Positions 1 to 10,242 of a DNA stretch of 64,000 nt are shown in pieces; positions within the stretch are counted from its first letter, which is position 1, and each line of letters begins with the position of its first letter. The DNA comes from Miscanthus floridulus (lineage: Eukaryota > Streptophyta > Magnoliopsida > Poales > Poaceae), in assembly GCF_019320115.1 (NCBI RefSeq), contig NC_089584.1, forward strand, positions 74,772,791 to 74,836,790. The letters are read 5' to 3'. The notes under the pieces are model-generated. The model was given only the letters and a program-made list of their open reading frames with translations. It made no database searches and was not told the origin of the DNA. The position numbers and the translations under genes are program-made.

Positions 1-490
1 TTCATGACGGGTAAGTCTAGCTGAGTACCTTCTCGTACTCAGGGTTTATTTTCCCATTGTTGCAGATGGCACTGTGTATCATGAGTATTGCAAGAGTTGC
101 TTCTATCCCACTGTGGATGAGGAGTAAGCCTTGGGCAGGCTTCTTTATTAATTCCTATCCTTGCTTTTGTGGACCATGATCTGGCTTGGCACTGTATCAA
201 ACTATGTTGGAAACTTTATCTTCGAACTTATTTGCTTCCGCTTTATTTATCAAACTCGGTTTGTAATAACTTTTATTCGTACTCTGATGATGAAAAGTAT
301 CTGTGAACTTTATGTAATTTGTGGCATGTATGTTGAATCCTGTACGATCTTGGTTGTTGTAAATCGTTTATCGAGACCTATCATGGTACTCGACGGACTA
401 CCGGGTTTATATGGGTTCAAGTATGACAGTGCGACCGCTTGCAGATTGCCATTGTACTTGTATTCTTATAAATTGGTCGGTTCTGTGACA
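1..490 (+). mobile_element. 3' end of a Tekay-type LTR (element G, plus strand)
   Basis: The segment reads like the 3' third of a long Ty3/gypsy chromovirus LTR in plus orientation. It has a 'TACTCAGGGTTT...TTGTTGCAG' stretch near 40-66 that matches the minus-strand LTR of element F near 5110-5170. It ends 'GGTTCTGTGACA' at 490, against 'GGTTCTGCCACA' at the end of F's LTR. At 491 the sequence switches abruptly to F's pol on the opposite strand, so G is inserted in F. The first five flanking bases, AATGA (491-495), are the predicted target duplication. The rest of G lies left of the window. Short ORFs here have no recognisable product. Confidence 0.72.
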
Positions 491-2442
491 AATGATCTAA
501 TCTTTGATAGTGGACCAACTACAATATTGGACAGGGAACCTTGTTCTATGATTTGTAAATCAGATGCTCCATCTCTTGACACAATGTTCGCTGCATAGGT
601 TCTACAATTAGGCAATGACAATGACTCTTGCGACTTTAAGGAATGGCAGTCGGCAAACCACATTAGCCTTGCCCGGATGATAGTGCACTTCGAAATCATA
701 ATCTTTAATAAGTTTCCAACCATCTTTCTTTGCCTCATATTACAACTTCCTGAATAGGTGAAGAATGTATTTCAAAACTTTTGTGATCTGTCTAGGATAT
801 GATATAGATTGGCCCAATAAATATGTCGCCAATCTTGAGTGAATGGACAACAGCAGCTAATTCAAGATCATGGGTGGGGATAATGTTCTCATGCTTCTTG
901 AGTTGTCTGGAAGCGTATGCTACGACTCTGCCTTCTTGCATAAGAACACACCAATACCAATTCCAGATGCATCACAATAGATATCAAATGGCCTCTCGAT
1001 ATCAGGTTGTGCTAATACTGGTGCAGTTGTACAGCACTTCTTCAATGTCTAAAAGGCCTTCTTCACATTCTGTTGACCATACAAACTTAGTTTGATTTTT
1101 CAATAGTCCTAGTAATTGGCTTCGCAATTCTGGAGAAGTCAGAGGATAAACCGACTGGTAATACCCTGCCAACCCCAGGAAACTACGTACTTGATGAACA
1201 GTTGTAGGTGCTTTCCAATTAAGGAACTTCTTCTACCTTGCTCGGATCTATAGCTATACCTTTAGCAGATAGCACATGACCCAGAAATTGTACTTCCTCC
1301 AACCAAAATGCACATTTGCTGAATTTGGCATATAATTGGTGATCTCTTAATCTTTGTAGAACAATACGGAGATGTTCCTGCATGTTCCTCTTTGCTCTTA
1401 GAGTAGATAAGAATGTCATCAATAAACACCACGACAAACTTATCCTAACTCAGGCATGAAAACTGAGTTCATCAGGTACATGAAATGAGCTGGGGCATTG
1501 GTCAGCCCAAAAGACATGACTAGATACTCATATAGTCCATATCGGGTAGTAAATGCTGTCTTCGGCACATCTTCACGTCTGATCTTAATCTGGTGATACC
1601 TGATCTCAAGTCTATCTTCGAGAATACCTTAGCTCCCGCAAGTTGATCAAAAAGCAAATCAATTTAGGGATAAGGGGTATTTGTTCTTGATGGTGACTTC
1701 ATTTAACGGCCGATAGTCAACACATAACCTTAAGGTTTGGTCCTTCTTCTTCACTGAAGATTGCAGGGCATCCCCAAGGTGATGAACTGGGTTGAATGAA
1801 ACCCTTGTCTAACAACTCTTGTAGTTGCATTTTAATTCTGCTAGTTCTTTCGGTGGCATCCTATATGCTCTTCTGGACACTGGTGCTGTCCCTGGTTTTA
1901 GATCAATTCTAAACTCTACATCTCGGTCTGGTGGCAGACCAGGCAGATCATCGGGAAAGACATCCGTAAACTCACATACCACTGAAATTTTCTCGACTCC
2001 TTCAACAATAGTTGCACAGACTGTTTCCACTGTACTCTTAGGAAAGGGAAGTTGGATGAGAAGTTGGGTTTTGCTGCCAGGTGCATTTACCCTTATGGTT
2101 CTACGCAGGACATCTATGATAGCCCCGTGTTGAGTTAACCAAGTTCATACCAAGGATCACATCTATATCTTGATCCTTTAATATCAGCATATTGGTAGGG
2201 AACTCATAACCTCCCAAATCAATAGGTACATGCTGAACTACCTCCCTTGTACAGATTCGTCCCCCAGGCGACTGTATATGATAGGGTTCTTTTGTTTCCC
2301 CAATAGCTATCCCATGCTTCACAACAAATGTACGATTGATGAATGTATGGGATGCACCAGAATCAAATAAGGTAATTGCAGGATGCTTAGCAATGGGAAA
2401 CATACCCATCATAACTGGTTCTCCTTCTGGAATAGATTCCAC
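491..2442 (-). pseudogene. pol of element F: protease, reverse transcriptase, RNase H (broken)
   Basis: Minus-strand order: aspartic protease with LFDSGASHTF (near 2375-2340); the start of reverse transcriptase with [20 protein letters not shown] (near 1925-1865); the catalytic FIDD box (1415-1426) with a shift just after it; RT thumb sequence [16 protein letters not shown] (near 1325-1270); and RNase H with YHPGKANVV (near 700). It breaks off at 491 where element G enters, so integrase and chromodomain are missing. Stops and frameshifts separate every block. The family copies genomic RNA to DNA in cytoplasmic particles; this copy cannot. Confidence 0.8.
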
Positions 2443-2559
2443 TTGAGTATAGAAGACCCTTCTAGTTTCTTCTCAGCCTGACCCTTCTGATTGTTCTGAG
2501 CATTGCCCTTGTACTGATTCTGAGCTTGATTAACAGGGGCTTTGGGTGCATCAGGATTG

Positions 2560-3599
2560 TTCTTCCTAGGATACGGACATTCTTCGGGAAAAGTGTCCGG
2601 GTTTACCACAATTATAGCATGGAAAATTGTGATTCTGGGGAGTAGCATTGCGGTTTGCATTATTTGTATTATTTTGCTGCTGCGGTGCTTGATGAGTATA
2701 AGGCGTATTAGTTGCAGGGCGAATGAAAGATCTGCTGCCTGCTTTGGCCTTGTTGTGGGCAGAATGGTGCATGGCCATGATTCTGAGGATGGTATACTAT
2801 CTTCTGACGCTTTTCACTCGATGATCCAGAAGCAAATATTTTCTTCTTCTTCGCCTCCTTGTGTCGGCGGTAATTCTCCTCTGAAGCGATAGCAATGTTG
2901 ATTGTCTCATGGTAAGTTGCAGTTACCACAAGTTGCCATCATGGTCTGAAGTTTAGTGTTCAGGCCTCTAAGAAAATGATTCTTTTTCTTCCTGTCAGTA
3001 TTCACATACTCAATAGCATACTGCGACAGGTGGTTAAACGCCCAACATAATGCATCACTGGGTGCTCCCCTTGCTTAAGAGCCAAGAACTCTTCTAACTT
3101 CATGGTCATCACACCGTCTAGGAATATAGTGTGCCCTAAAGGCATCCTTGAACTCCCTCCAGTTGATTTGGTGACCAGCGGGCTGTACTGCTACCAAATT
3201 TGCCCACCAGGCACCAGCAGCTCCTCGGAGTTGCTGTGCCGCAAACCTTGGTTTCTGAACCTCGGTACAGTGAATCAGCTCGAACTTTTGCTCTATTGTC
3301 CTAAGCCAATCGTCTGCTTCTAAAGGTTCTTCTGCCTTAGAGAACACAGGCGGACGTGTGTCAGTAAAATCCACATAGGTTGACTCGTCATTTCCATTAT
3401 TACGACGGCCACGATTAGGGTATGGTGCCTGCTGGTTCTGCGCCAATTCCCTTAACAGCCTAGCATTCTCTGCCGTTGCGTTGACGAGTGCGGCTATGGC
3501 ATCTGCCATAGTCGAAGGCATTGGTGGAGGATTTGGGCACTCATCATCATCAGCATCATGCGAGCCACTAGCACCAGTTCGGGTGATAGGACGAGGCAT
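2560..3599 (-). pseudogene. gag of element F (capsid and zinc knuckle), frameshifted
   Basis: The first block (3599-3075, 174 codons) opens MPRPITRTGASG. It has the plant gypsy capsid signature: WLRTIEQKF, then a CTEVQKPRFAAQQLRGAAGAWW-type helix, then FKDAFRAHYIP. The frame is then lost. A CCHC zinc knuckle is visible at about 2635-2590 (CYNCGKPGHF), but its last Cys falls in another frame (2660-2409), so a frameshift lies inside the knuckle. The intact protein would coat the genomic RNA in virus-like particles in the cytoplasm. The gag ATG lies 160 nt after the stop of the H3-like ORF. Non-functional as it stands. Confidence 0.8.
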
Positions 3600-3759
3600 C
3601 TGTTAGAGAAACACATTTACTTACATTATTCTTTATTGAAAGCATTTAAAAGGTTTCATGCTACAAAGGGTCCTTATTTATATTACATGTCTTGTATCCC
3701 ACAAGACAACCCTGGTTTTCTAGGAAAGCAGTAAAGGAACTACTTACTACTCCGAGCTC

Positions 3760-4296
3760 TCAGTCTTCGGCATCCGTGCCCATATCGGACGAAACCTCAT
3801 CTTCATCTGAGAAGTACACTAACTCCTTAGGATCCTCCTCCTCTTCTTCATTCTCGACTTCTCCTGGAGCTACAATCATTTCTTCATCGGTAACTTCACC
3901 ATCCCCATGAGGAGGATGAAGTTGAGCGTACAACAGGTGGACATTCTCATGAAGAATGGCATTGTCCATCTCCAGGTCTTCTACGTAGAACTCCAACTCA
4001 TGGACGCGTTCATTGGCCGCATCCTCTCGTGTCCAGGCTTCATTCCGCAGCTCCATGGTCATGGTGATGACCCCTTTGCATTTCTGCCAACTCTCTTGAT
4101 CTTTGGCATGAGCTCGACGAAGAGTGTTGAGCTCCTTGTTAAGGTTCTCGATGTTGGCAGGGTTGCTTGAAGATCCTTCATCTCCTAGGTTCTTGGCACT
4201 TCCTTCACCAAGCTCGTGGTTTCTTGGTGCCAACTGGTGACGAGGGACTCCATGAGGTCCGGTGGACTTGCGTGCGGTTTTCTTGGTCTTTGCCAT
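3760..4296 (-). CDS. Extra 5' ORF of element F: histone-H3-tail-like N-terminus, coiled coil, acidic tail
   Basis: An open 178-codon frame, first after the primer binding site and 160 nt ahead of gag. The N-terminus MAKTKKTARKSTG matches histone H3 residues 1-12 at 10 of 12 positions (R2 to K, Q5 to K). K4, T6, A7, R8, K9, S10, T11 and G12 are kept. After one extra residue, PRxQLA (17-22) matches H3 16-21. There is no histone fold, so this is not a histone gene. Residues about 45-125 are a predicted coiled coil. Residues about 130-178 are strongly acidic, with a run of five Glu and a DEDE stretch. Tekay-type integrases usually carry a chromodomain that reads methylated H3K9; F's own is out of view. 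Function is unknown. A chromatin or tail-mimic role is inference. Confidence 0.8.
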   Translation of the reverse strand: MAKTKKTARKSTGPHGVPRHQLAPRNHELGEGSAKNLGDEGSSSNPANIENLNKELNTLRRAHAKDQESWQKCKGVITMTMELRNEAWTREDAANERVHELEFYVEDLEMDNAILHENVHLLYAQLHPPHGDGEVTDEEMIVAPGEVENEEEEEDPKELVYFSDEDEVSSDMGTDAED

Positions 4297-4667
4297 AGCC
4301 TGTAGGATTTAAGGTAGGACTATAAGAATAGCTTGAGGATAATGGAGGTTAGCAAGAATGGGATTGTCATTACTTACCCAACCACTATTAAGGGGAATTA
4401 TTATGCAATGTGCTTCAAGCATGATGCATGAATCGATCTTACGAATCTAAGTACAAAAGATTTATATAATCATAAGTACTAGATTTTTAATACATAGGAC
4501 AAACCTAATCATATTATCCGCCACAAACTTTCAAATAAGATCAGGATTGAGTCTAGATCAAAGGTAAGAAGAAAGAAATTGAACTTTCAAAATATCAAGT
4601 TTACTTTCTTGATCCAAATCAATTTTGAAGGTTTTCCAAAGTAACCTACAATGATCTTAGATGGGAA

Positions 4668-4681
4668 CTGCTCTGATACTA
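4668..4681 (-). promoter_or_regulatory. Primer binding site of element F (initiator tRNA-Met type)
   Basis: Minus-strand TAGTATCAGAGCAG begins two bases after the LTR end. It matches the usual plant PBS TGGTATCAGAGC, complementary to the 3' end of initiator tRNA-Met, except for G to A at the second base. Confidence 0.75.
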
Positions 4682-4683
4682 GC

Positions 4684-7600
4684 TGTGGCAGAACCTCCTA
4701 AGGAATCGGGCCCACGTGCACCTATCGTTGTCTTAACAGACCTCGGATAGCGTACACGAGTTCCCAACAACTCAACAGGTCTGTCGGGTGTCCTCGGGAA
4801 ACCCGAATCATCCACGATTCTCTTTTCAAACAGGATCCCAATCACAGTCATTGCAGATTACAACAGTTTATTCAAATATATACCAGAGTAAAAGATAGCG
4901 GAAGTCTTAAGATAACATAGTTACAAACCAGTTGTTTTCAAACTTACAATACCATAAGTGTCATACAACCATAGTAGCGGGATAATATTACATTAACTTT
5001 ATTTATCATACAAACTAGTGCCTTGTCCAAAGGCCATTCATCACTCCTCATCGTCAGTTGACTTCAAACACAGACATGCAGCAGGGACCAAAACAAGCCT
5101 GCGCATGCGACTCACCTGCAACAAGGGTTAACAAACCCTGAGTACAAAAGTACTCAACAAGACTAACCCGACGTAACGGGTGTAAGACTTAGGGATGCAG
5201 GGGTTTGGGACAAGGTAAGGATGTAGCAAGATTCAAAGTTCCTTTGCCAAAAGCTTACTATATTTATCCTATTCTCAAGTTTTACCCCTAAGTCCTTTAG
5301 TTCATTATCTCAACTAAATGTACATTTCCCATATTCCATTCCTTCTCATTCCATTCTTTCTCATATTTTAGTAATTCACCAGTCCTGCATTGCTTCTGTA
5401 ATGAATCGAGTCTCCATATCCGGGAGCACCGGCAATTCGAATTGATTCAAGTCCCAGCTGGGGATTCCTTATCACACTGACATATGTAGAACTTAATCTT
5501 GCATATATCAACCTCGCTACCGGATCCTCCTATACTAAGCCGTCTCCACGCCACCCGAGAGCACAGCACACCTCAAATCCGGCCACATTCCAGCCACGAG
5601 GGTACACGCTACTCCCACCATCTCTCCACTCCCAGTGCGTGGGCATTCGTCTTAGTATCGGATTAGCCGAAGTAGGCTTACCGGAGTATGTGACCAGTAC
5701 TACAAAGTGTCTCGTTCAGAAGATCCACAATGAGTGGCCTTTAAGCGACATAGTCGGCAACATTACCCAACATTCAAGATAAGTCACCCGACTAGTCTCT
5801 AGTTCATTCTACCTTCTTTCTTTCTTTGGCCAGTATGCCATCTTTGATTGTATCGAAACTTTTACTTTGAAAGCCTACCATAAAGCATACTAAGCATTCT
5901 ACGCCTTTGTAAAATGAAAACATCTTCAAGGATGGTAAACAATTAACAAGGTAGGTAATGCATCAAGTAGGTAACATTTGAATTAATCAACTTAATGCAA
6001 TAAGTAACATAGGTGATAAACTTTTCAAAGTAAACAAGGTAATGGTTTAATGCATAAACCGGGGCTTGCCTTCGTTGACGATCTCAGGTTCCGGATCAGT
6101 ACCACGATTATCGAATCCCGTGACAACCGGGGATTCTTCCAGAACTTGCTCAACTAGAATCGTTTCACTCTCGGGTTCTACACGAAATGATAACATATGC
6201 TTAACATGATGATAATGTAAACATGATGCTTTCATGGTACATGAAATGTAAAAACACCCCGCAAATGATTTTCCTTTCACGGTACAGTTGCAAGCCAACA
6301 AACCAACTTGCAATCCTACCATCAAGAACCACACATGTGACTTGACCAAATGGATCTTGAAACCCTACTAGTCACAAAACATGACCAAAACAAGATCCAA
6401 CACTAATCAAACACTTAGGGTTTGTCTTTATTTATTTTTGAATTAATTTGGAATTAAGCCCAAAAATGAACTTGTTCCAAATGACCTGAAAATTTTATGT
6501 AAGCTTCCTCATGACAAATTAGTGTACCAAAACAAATTTCATAATTTTTGGAATTATACAGTGACCTACAAAAATCATGGAAATTGCATTTTTCAATTAA
6601 TGGACTGAATATTTGAACATTAAAAATTTATTCAAATTTCAAGTTTCAAATTTTTAAATCATACTAGAACATGTACAGAAGCTACACACAAAATTTCAGA
6701 ATTTTTGGAGCTATCATGAATTTCCTACAAATTCCCAAAGTTCTCAGTACTATTCACAAATTCAGAAAATAAAAATTTTCACTGTTCTTCTTCCTCACTC
6801 GCACTGACAGCCTGGCCCCACTGTCAGTGACTCAAAGAAATCACGGCGGCGCTGCCCTCACTGGCCGACCTTAAAATGCGCCGACGGTGACGCTCCAGCG
6901 AGGCCGACCTCACCAAAATGATCTACACCCTACTACGAACCCATCCCAGCTCCTCAGGATCGGAAGAAGGTGCGCCGGAGAAGGACTCCACGCCGGCCAT
7001 GGCGGCTCGAGCACGTCAGGCTCACGGCATAACCCCGGCAAGACTGCGGTAGAGTCAAAAGCAAAGTGAACTATCACGATCAGTAGGCTCACCACGGTCA
7101 CGTCGGTGGCTTGGTGAAGGCGGAGATGGTCTGGAATGGCCTAGCCACGTCGAGACGATGTTGGCGGAGCTCCGGCCAGGCTCGGGGAAGAAGCAGTTGC
7201 GCCGGGCGACTCCGGCCAACCCAAGTGGCATAGGCAAGCCACAGAGAAGCGCAAGGACCGAGGCGATCGTGTAGGCCATAGCTGGGCACAACGGATGCTG
7301 CTCGACAGAGGCTACGGCGAGCGACGGAGCAAGTTGGCGGCGGAGCAGAGCAGAAGGGGAAAAACGGAATGACGACGGCGTGCTCCTATTTATAGCAAGA
7401 AGGAGGGCGTGGGTGTTGACAGCACACGGGCGAACTCACCACGGAGGTATGGGCGTGTCACTGCGTGTGAAAAGCGGCGAAATCAGATCGGCGGCGACCA
7501 TCCGCGTGGCGCCGCGGCAAGCAGAGAGGTGGAGTTTGATTTTTGAAATATTTACAGAACTGCCACTGCGTCCATTTTTCAAATTACTCACAAATTTTCT

Positions 7601-8192
7601 AAAGAAGTTGAAAATCTCCAAAAATGAAAGTTGTTCAATTTTTCAAACTCTACAACTTTGCTTCTAGAAATATTTTCAAATTCTGCCTCCATTTTGAAAT
7701 TTGAATTTGGGGTGCATTTGAGCATTTGAATCATTTCAAAATTACTCCAAATTTTATATGTAAACTTGAAAAACTTTGAATACCAAAGTTGATCTACATA
7801 AAATAATCTCCAACTTTGCTTTTTGCCTCAACCCCAAATTCCACATGGATTTTGAATTAGTCAAAAGGGGCAAAAAGGACTTTTATAATTGAATTTGAAT
7901 TCAAATTTGATTTGTCTTCCTTTTACTTAAATTTTGATTTTTGACCAGTAACATGGCCCATTAGGGTTATTTGAGTCAAATGACACATGACCTCACATGA
8001 TCACATGAATTTTGACCCTTGTAGTCATGATCTTTATTTAGGGTTTTGAATCCCATCACATGAAATAACAACATTATGAAAATAAAGCTTATTTAGTGAA
8101 TGCATTCAAACTTTATACTATATGAATGCTTTGCAATGCATATGATGACATGTCAAATTTTAGTGCTAGGTCAAAACACCAGAGGTGTTACA
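4684..8192 (-). repeat. 5' LTR of element F (3.5 kb)
   Basis: Read on the minus strand it starts TGTAACACC at 8192 and ends GCCACA at 4684, two bases before the primer binding site. The length (3509 bp) is typical of Tekay/RIRE3 LTRs. It contains a TATA box near 7390, a GC-rich leader region (6800-7370) and an AT-rich half. The short ORFs in it have no recognisable product. The partner 3' LTR is not in view. Confidence 0.85.
7387..7394 (-). promoter_or_regulatory. TATA box in the LTR of element F
   Basis: TATAAATA on the minus strand, about 800 bp into the LTR, precedes a GC-rich stretch. This is the expected place for the retrotransposon promoter at the U3/R boundary. Confidence 0.5.
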
Positions 8193-9092
8193 CCTAGCTC
8201 AAAGTGTCATCAGCTCCGAGGGCTCCGATGCTTGCCACGTGTCATCAGCTTCAAATGTTGATCGCCTAATCTCAACGGTCATCAGTACATTTAAGTAGTG
8301 ACCGAACACGCTGCTCAAAGTGACCGGATGCACCAACACCAGCGTCCTCTCATTTCTAGTAAGGTTCTAGAGGTGAAAATCATGACTGGACACGTTCGGT
8401 CATGCTCGACCGGACTCACCCAGCATCCGATCACACAACATCTCCTCTATGCGCTGCCCACATCAGTGGGACCGGACGCACCCCATCAGTGTCCGGTCAC
8501 TAAGTGACCCAGCGTCCGATCGAAGACCGATGCTAGTGTCTTCACTGCTTCCACTGACCGGACATAGGACCCCAGCGTCAGGTCACTGCGTGACCAGCGT
8601 GACTAACTCCTTTTTAACTCTATCTTCTTCACCCTTGCTCAAATGTGCCAACCATCAAGTGTATCAACTTGTGCACATGTGTTAGCATATTTTCACAAAC
8701 ATTTTCAAGGGTGTTAGCACTCCACTAGATCCTAAATGCATATGCAATGAGTTAAAGCATCTAGTGGCACTTTGATAACCGCATTTCGATACGAGTTTTA
8801 CCCCAATTAATAGTACGGCTATCGATCCTAAGTGTGATCAAACTCACTAAGTGTCTAGATCACCAAAACAAAAATGGCTCCTGCCACTTATACCTTTGCC
8901 TTGAGCCTTTTGTTTTTCTCTTTCTTCTTTTCAAGTGCAAGCACTTGATCATTACCATGACATCACCATCATCATGTCATGATCTTCATTTGCTTCACCA
9001 CTTGGAATGTGCTACCTATCTCATGATCGCTTAATAAACTAGGTTAGCACTTAGGGTTTCATCAATTCACCAAAACCAAACTAGAGCTTTCA
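8193..9092 (-). repeat. 3' LTR of Sirevirus E, cut by element F
   Basis: It begins on the minus strand right after the PPT with TGAAAGCTCTAG (9092) and follows the 5' LTR to 8193, where F's TGTAACACC terminus begins. Roughly half of the LTR is present; the remainder should lie beyond F, left of the window. Around 8255-8310 it holds about 45 bp absent from the 5' LTR, so the two LTRs have diverged by indels as well as substitutions. Confidence 0.85.
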
Positions 9093-9094
9093 AT

Positions 9095-9108
9095 CTCCCC
9101 CTTTTTGG
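9095..9108 (-). promoter_or_regulatory. Polypurine tract of Sirevirus E
   Basis: Minus-strand CAAAAAGGGGGAGA lies directly before the 3' LTR start, with T 9094 and T 9093 between. This is the primer site for plus-strand DNA synthesis and fixes the LTR boundary. Confidence 0.82.
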
Positions 9109-10242
9109 TAATTGATGACAACCCTTTCACAAAGATATGAATTGAAATTCAATTGAATTCATGTTGCTTGTCCAAGCATATTTACTATGTGTAAAAGGAT
9201 ATTGATAAGTTTCATGAACTCCATATGGTAGCAATTGCTCCCCCTACATATGTGCTAAGAGTTTGGATTGAAGCTTGCACATATGCTTAGATAGGAAATA
9301 TAGGAGACAATGTCTACCAAATGATGCTAAGGTATAAAAGATGGACCTTTGAAGCGTGATACCAATCGGAGTGCACCAATATACCATCCTTAGCACCATG
9401 GTTAGCTCGATACCACTTGGAAATCAAATCACTAGATAACCTATGCATGTTAGTTTGTCATTTCATCATTCAAACCTACAACTAGCATACACCACACAAG
9501 CATGGATATTGGAATTTAAAACTTGTGCCATGCAAGAAAATATATGAAATGCATAATCAAATGCACAATACAAGTTCATGAGCTTGCTCCCCCGACTTGT
9601 GTGCTCAAAATTTAATTGATCCCTTTCCTTTGTCATATCTCTCCCCCTATGGCAAGTTCTCCCCCTATCATTCATATCTTTATTTTTTTCCCCCTTTGTT
9701 GTCTTTTCACTATCTTAGTACACTAATATCTTTGTTTTTCTCCCCATGTACTAATATCACTAATATCTTTATTTTTCTCCCCCTTTGTCATCAATGACCA
9801 CAAAGGTTCAAAATGTGGATAGGTTGAGATTTATCAATGTCAATCAATGGGGTGAGGATCAATTTCCCAAATTTGGTCCAATCTAGATCATTTGCCAAAG
9901 ATATTTAACTCGGTTTGATCCAAGGACAAGCTTCTTCATACCTCCAAATAAGGGTTATCTTATACCATATTGAGTTAAACACTTAGAGCTCATTTTCTAG
10001 ATCAAACACTAGGTTTACAAGCCCATAAACATGTCATATGCTACCACTAGACCAAATTAAGCATAGAAGCAATAGTGGTACCATACAATCATCAAATTCA
10101 TTTGATTTTCATGAATAAGCCTATTAAATGTGAAAGATGTCTAGATGCACTAAACATGTCCTTAGCAAGGATGTATGCCATTCCAATCAACTTTTACCTT
10201 GGATTGCTCGAAGAAGAGGCATGTCATATGAGTGGGGGTGCA
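9109..10242 (-). other. Non-coding 3' region of Sirevirus E with repeated PPT-like tracts
   Basis: No credible gene. On the minus strand purine tracts of AGGGGGAG type recur at about 9238-9245, 9588-9596, 9641-9668, 9687-9695, 9740-9746 and 9776-9783. One sits in a context ('TCCCCCTTTGTCATCAATGAC') like that of the true PPT ('CCCCCTTTTTGGTAATTGATGAC'). Such PPT arrays are a known Sirevirus trait. The remainder is AT-rich and unstructured. Confidence 0.7.

Larger units (their letters stand above)
491..8192 (-). mobile_element. Tekay-type Ty3/gypsy chromovirus (element F), 3' half displaced by G
   Basis: On the minus strand the order is LTR (8192-4684), primer binding site, an extra ORF (4296-3760), gag (3599 to about 2560), protease, reverse transcriptase and RNase H, stopping at 491 where G is inserted. 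The 3.5-kb LTR beginning TGTAACACC, the gag type and the PR motif fit the Tekay/Del/RIRE3 chromovirus group. The integrase and chromodomain that would confirm this are outside the window. F sits inside the 3' LTR of Sirevirus E, and the flanking CCTAG (8193-8197) is the predicted target duplication. Gag-pol is broken by frameshifts and stops, while the extra ORF is open. Confidence 0.85.

Noticed and set aside
3760..4296. A histone H3 gene on the minus strand
   Set aside because: Only the tail matches. There is no histone fold, the protein is 178 residues with coiled coil and acidic end, and it sits between the PBS and gag of a retrotransposon.
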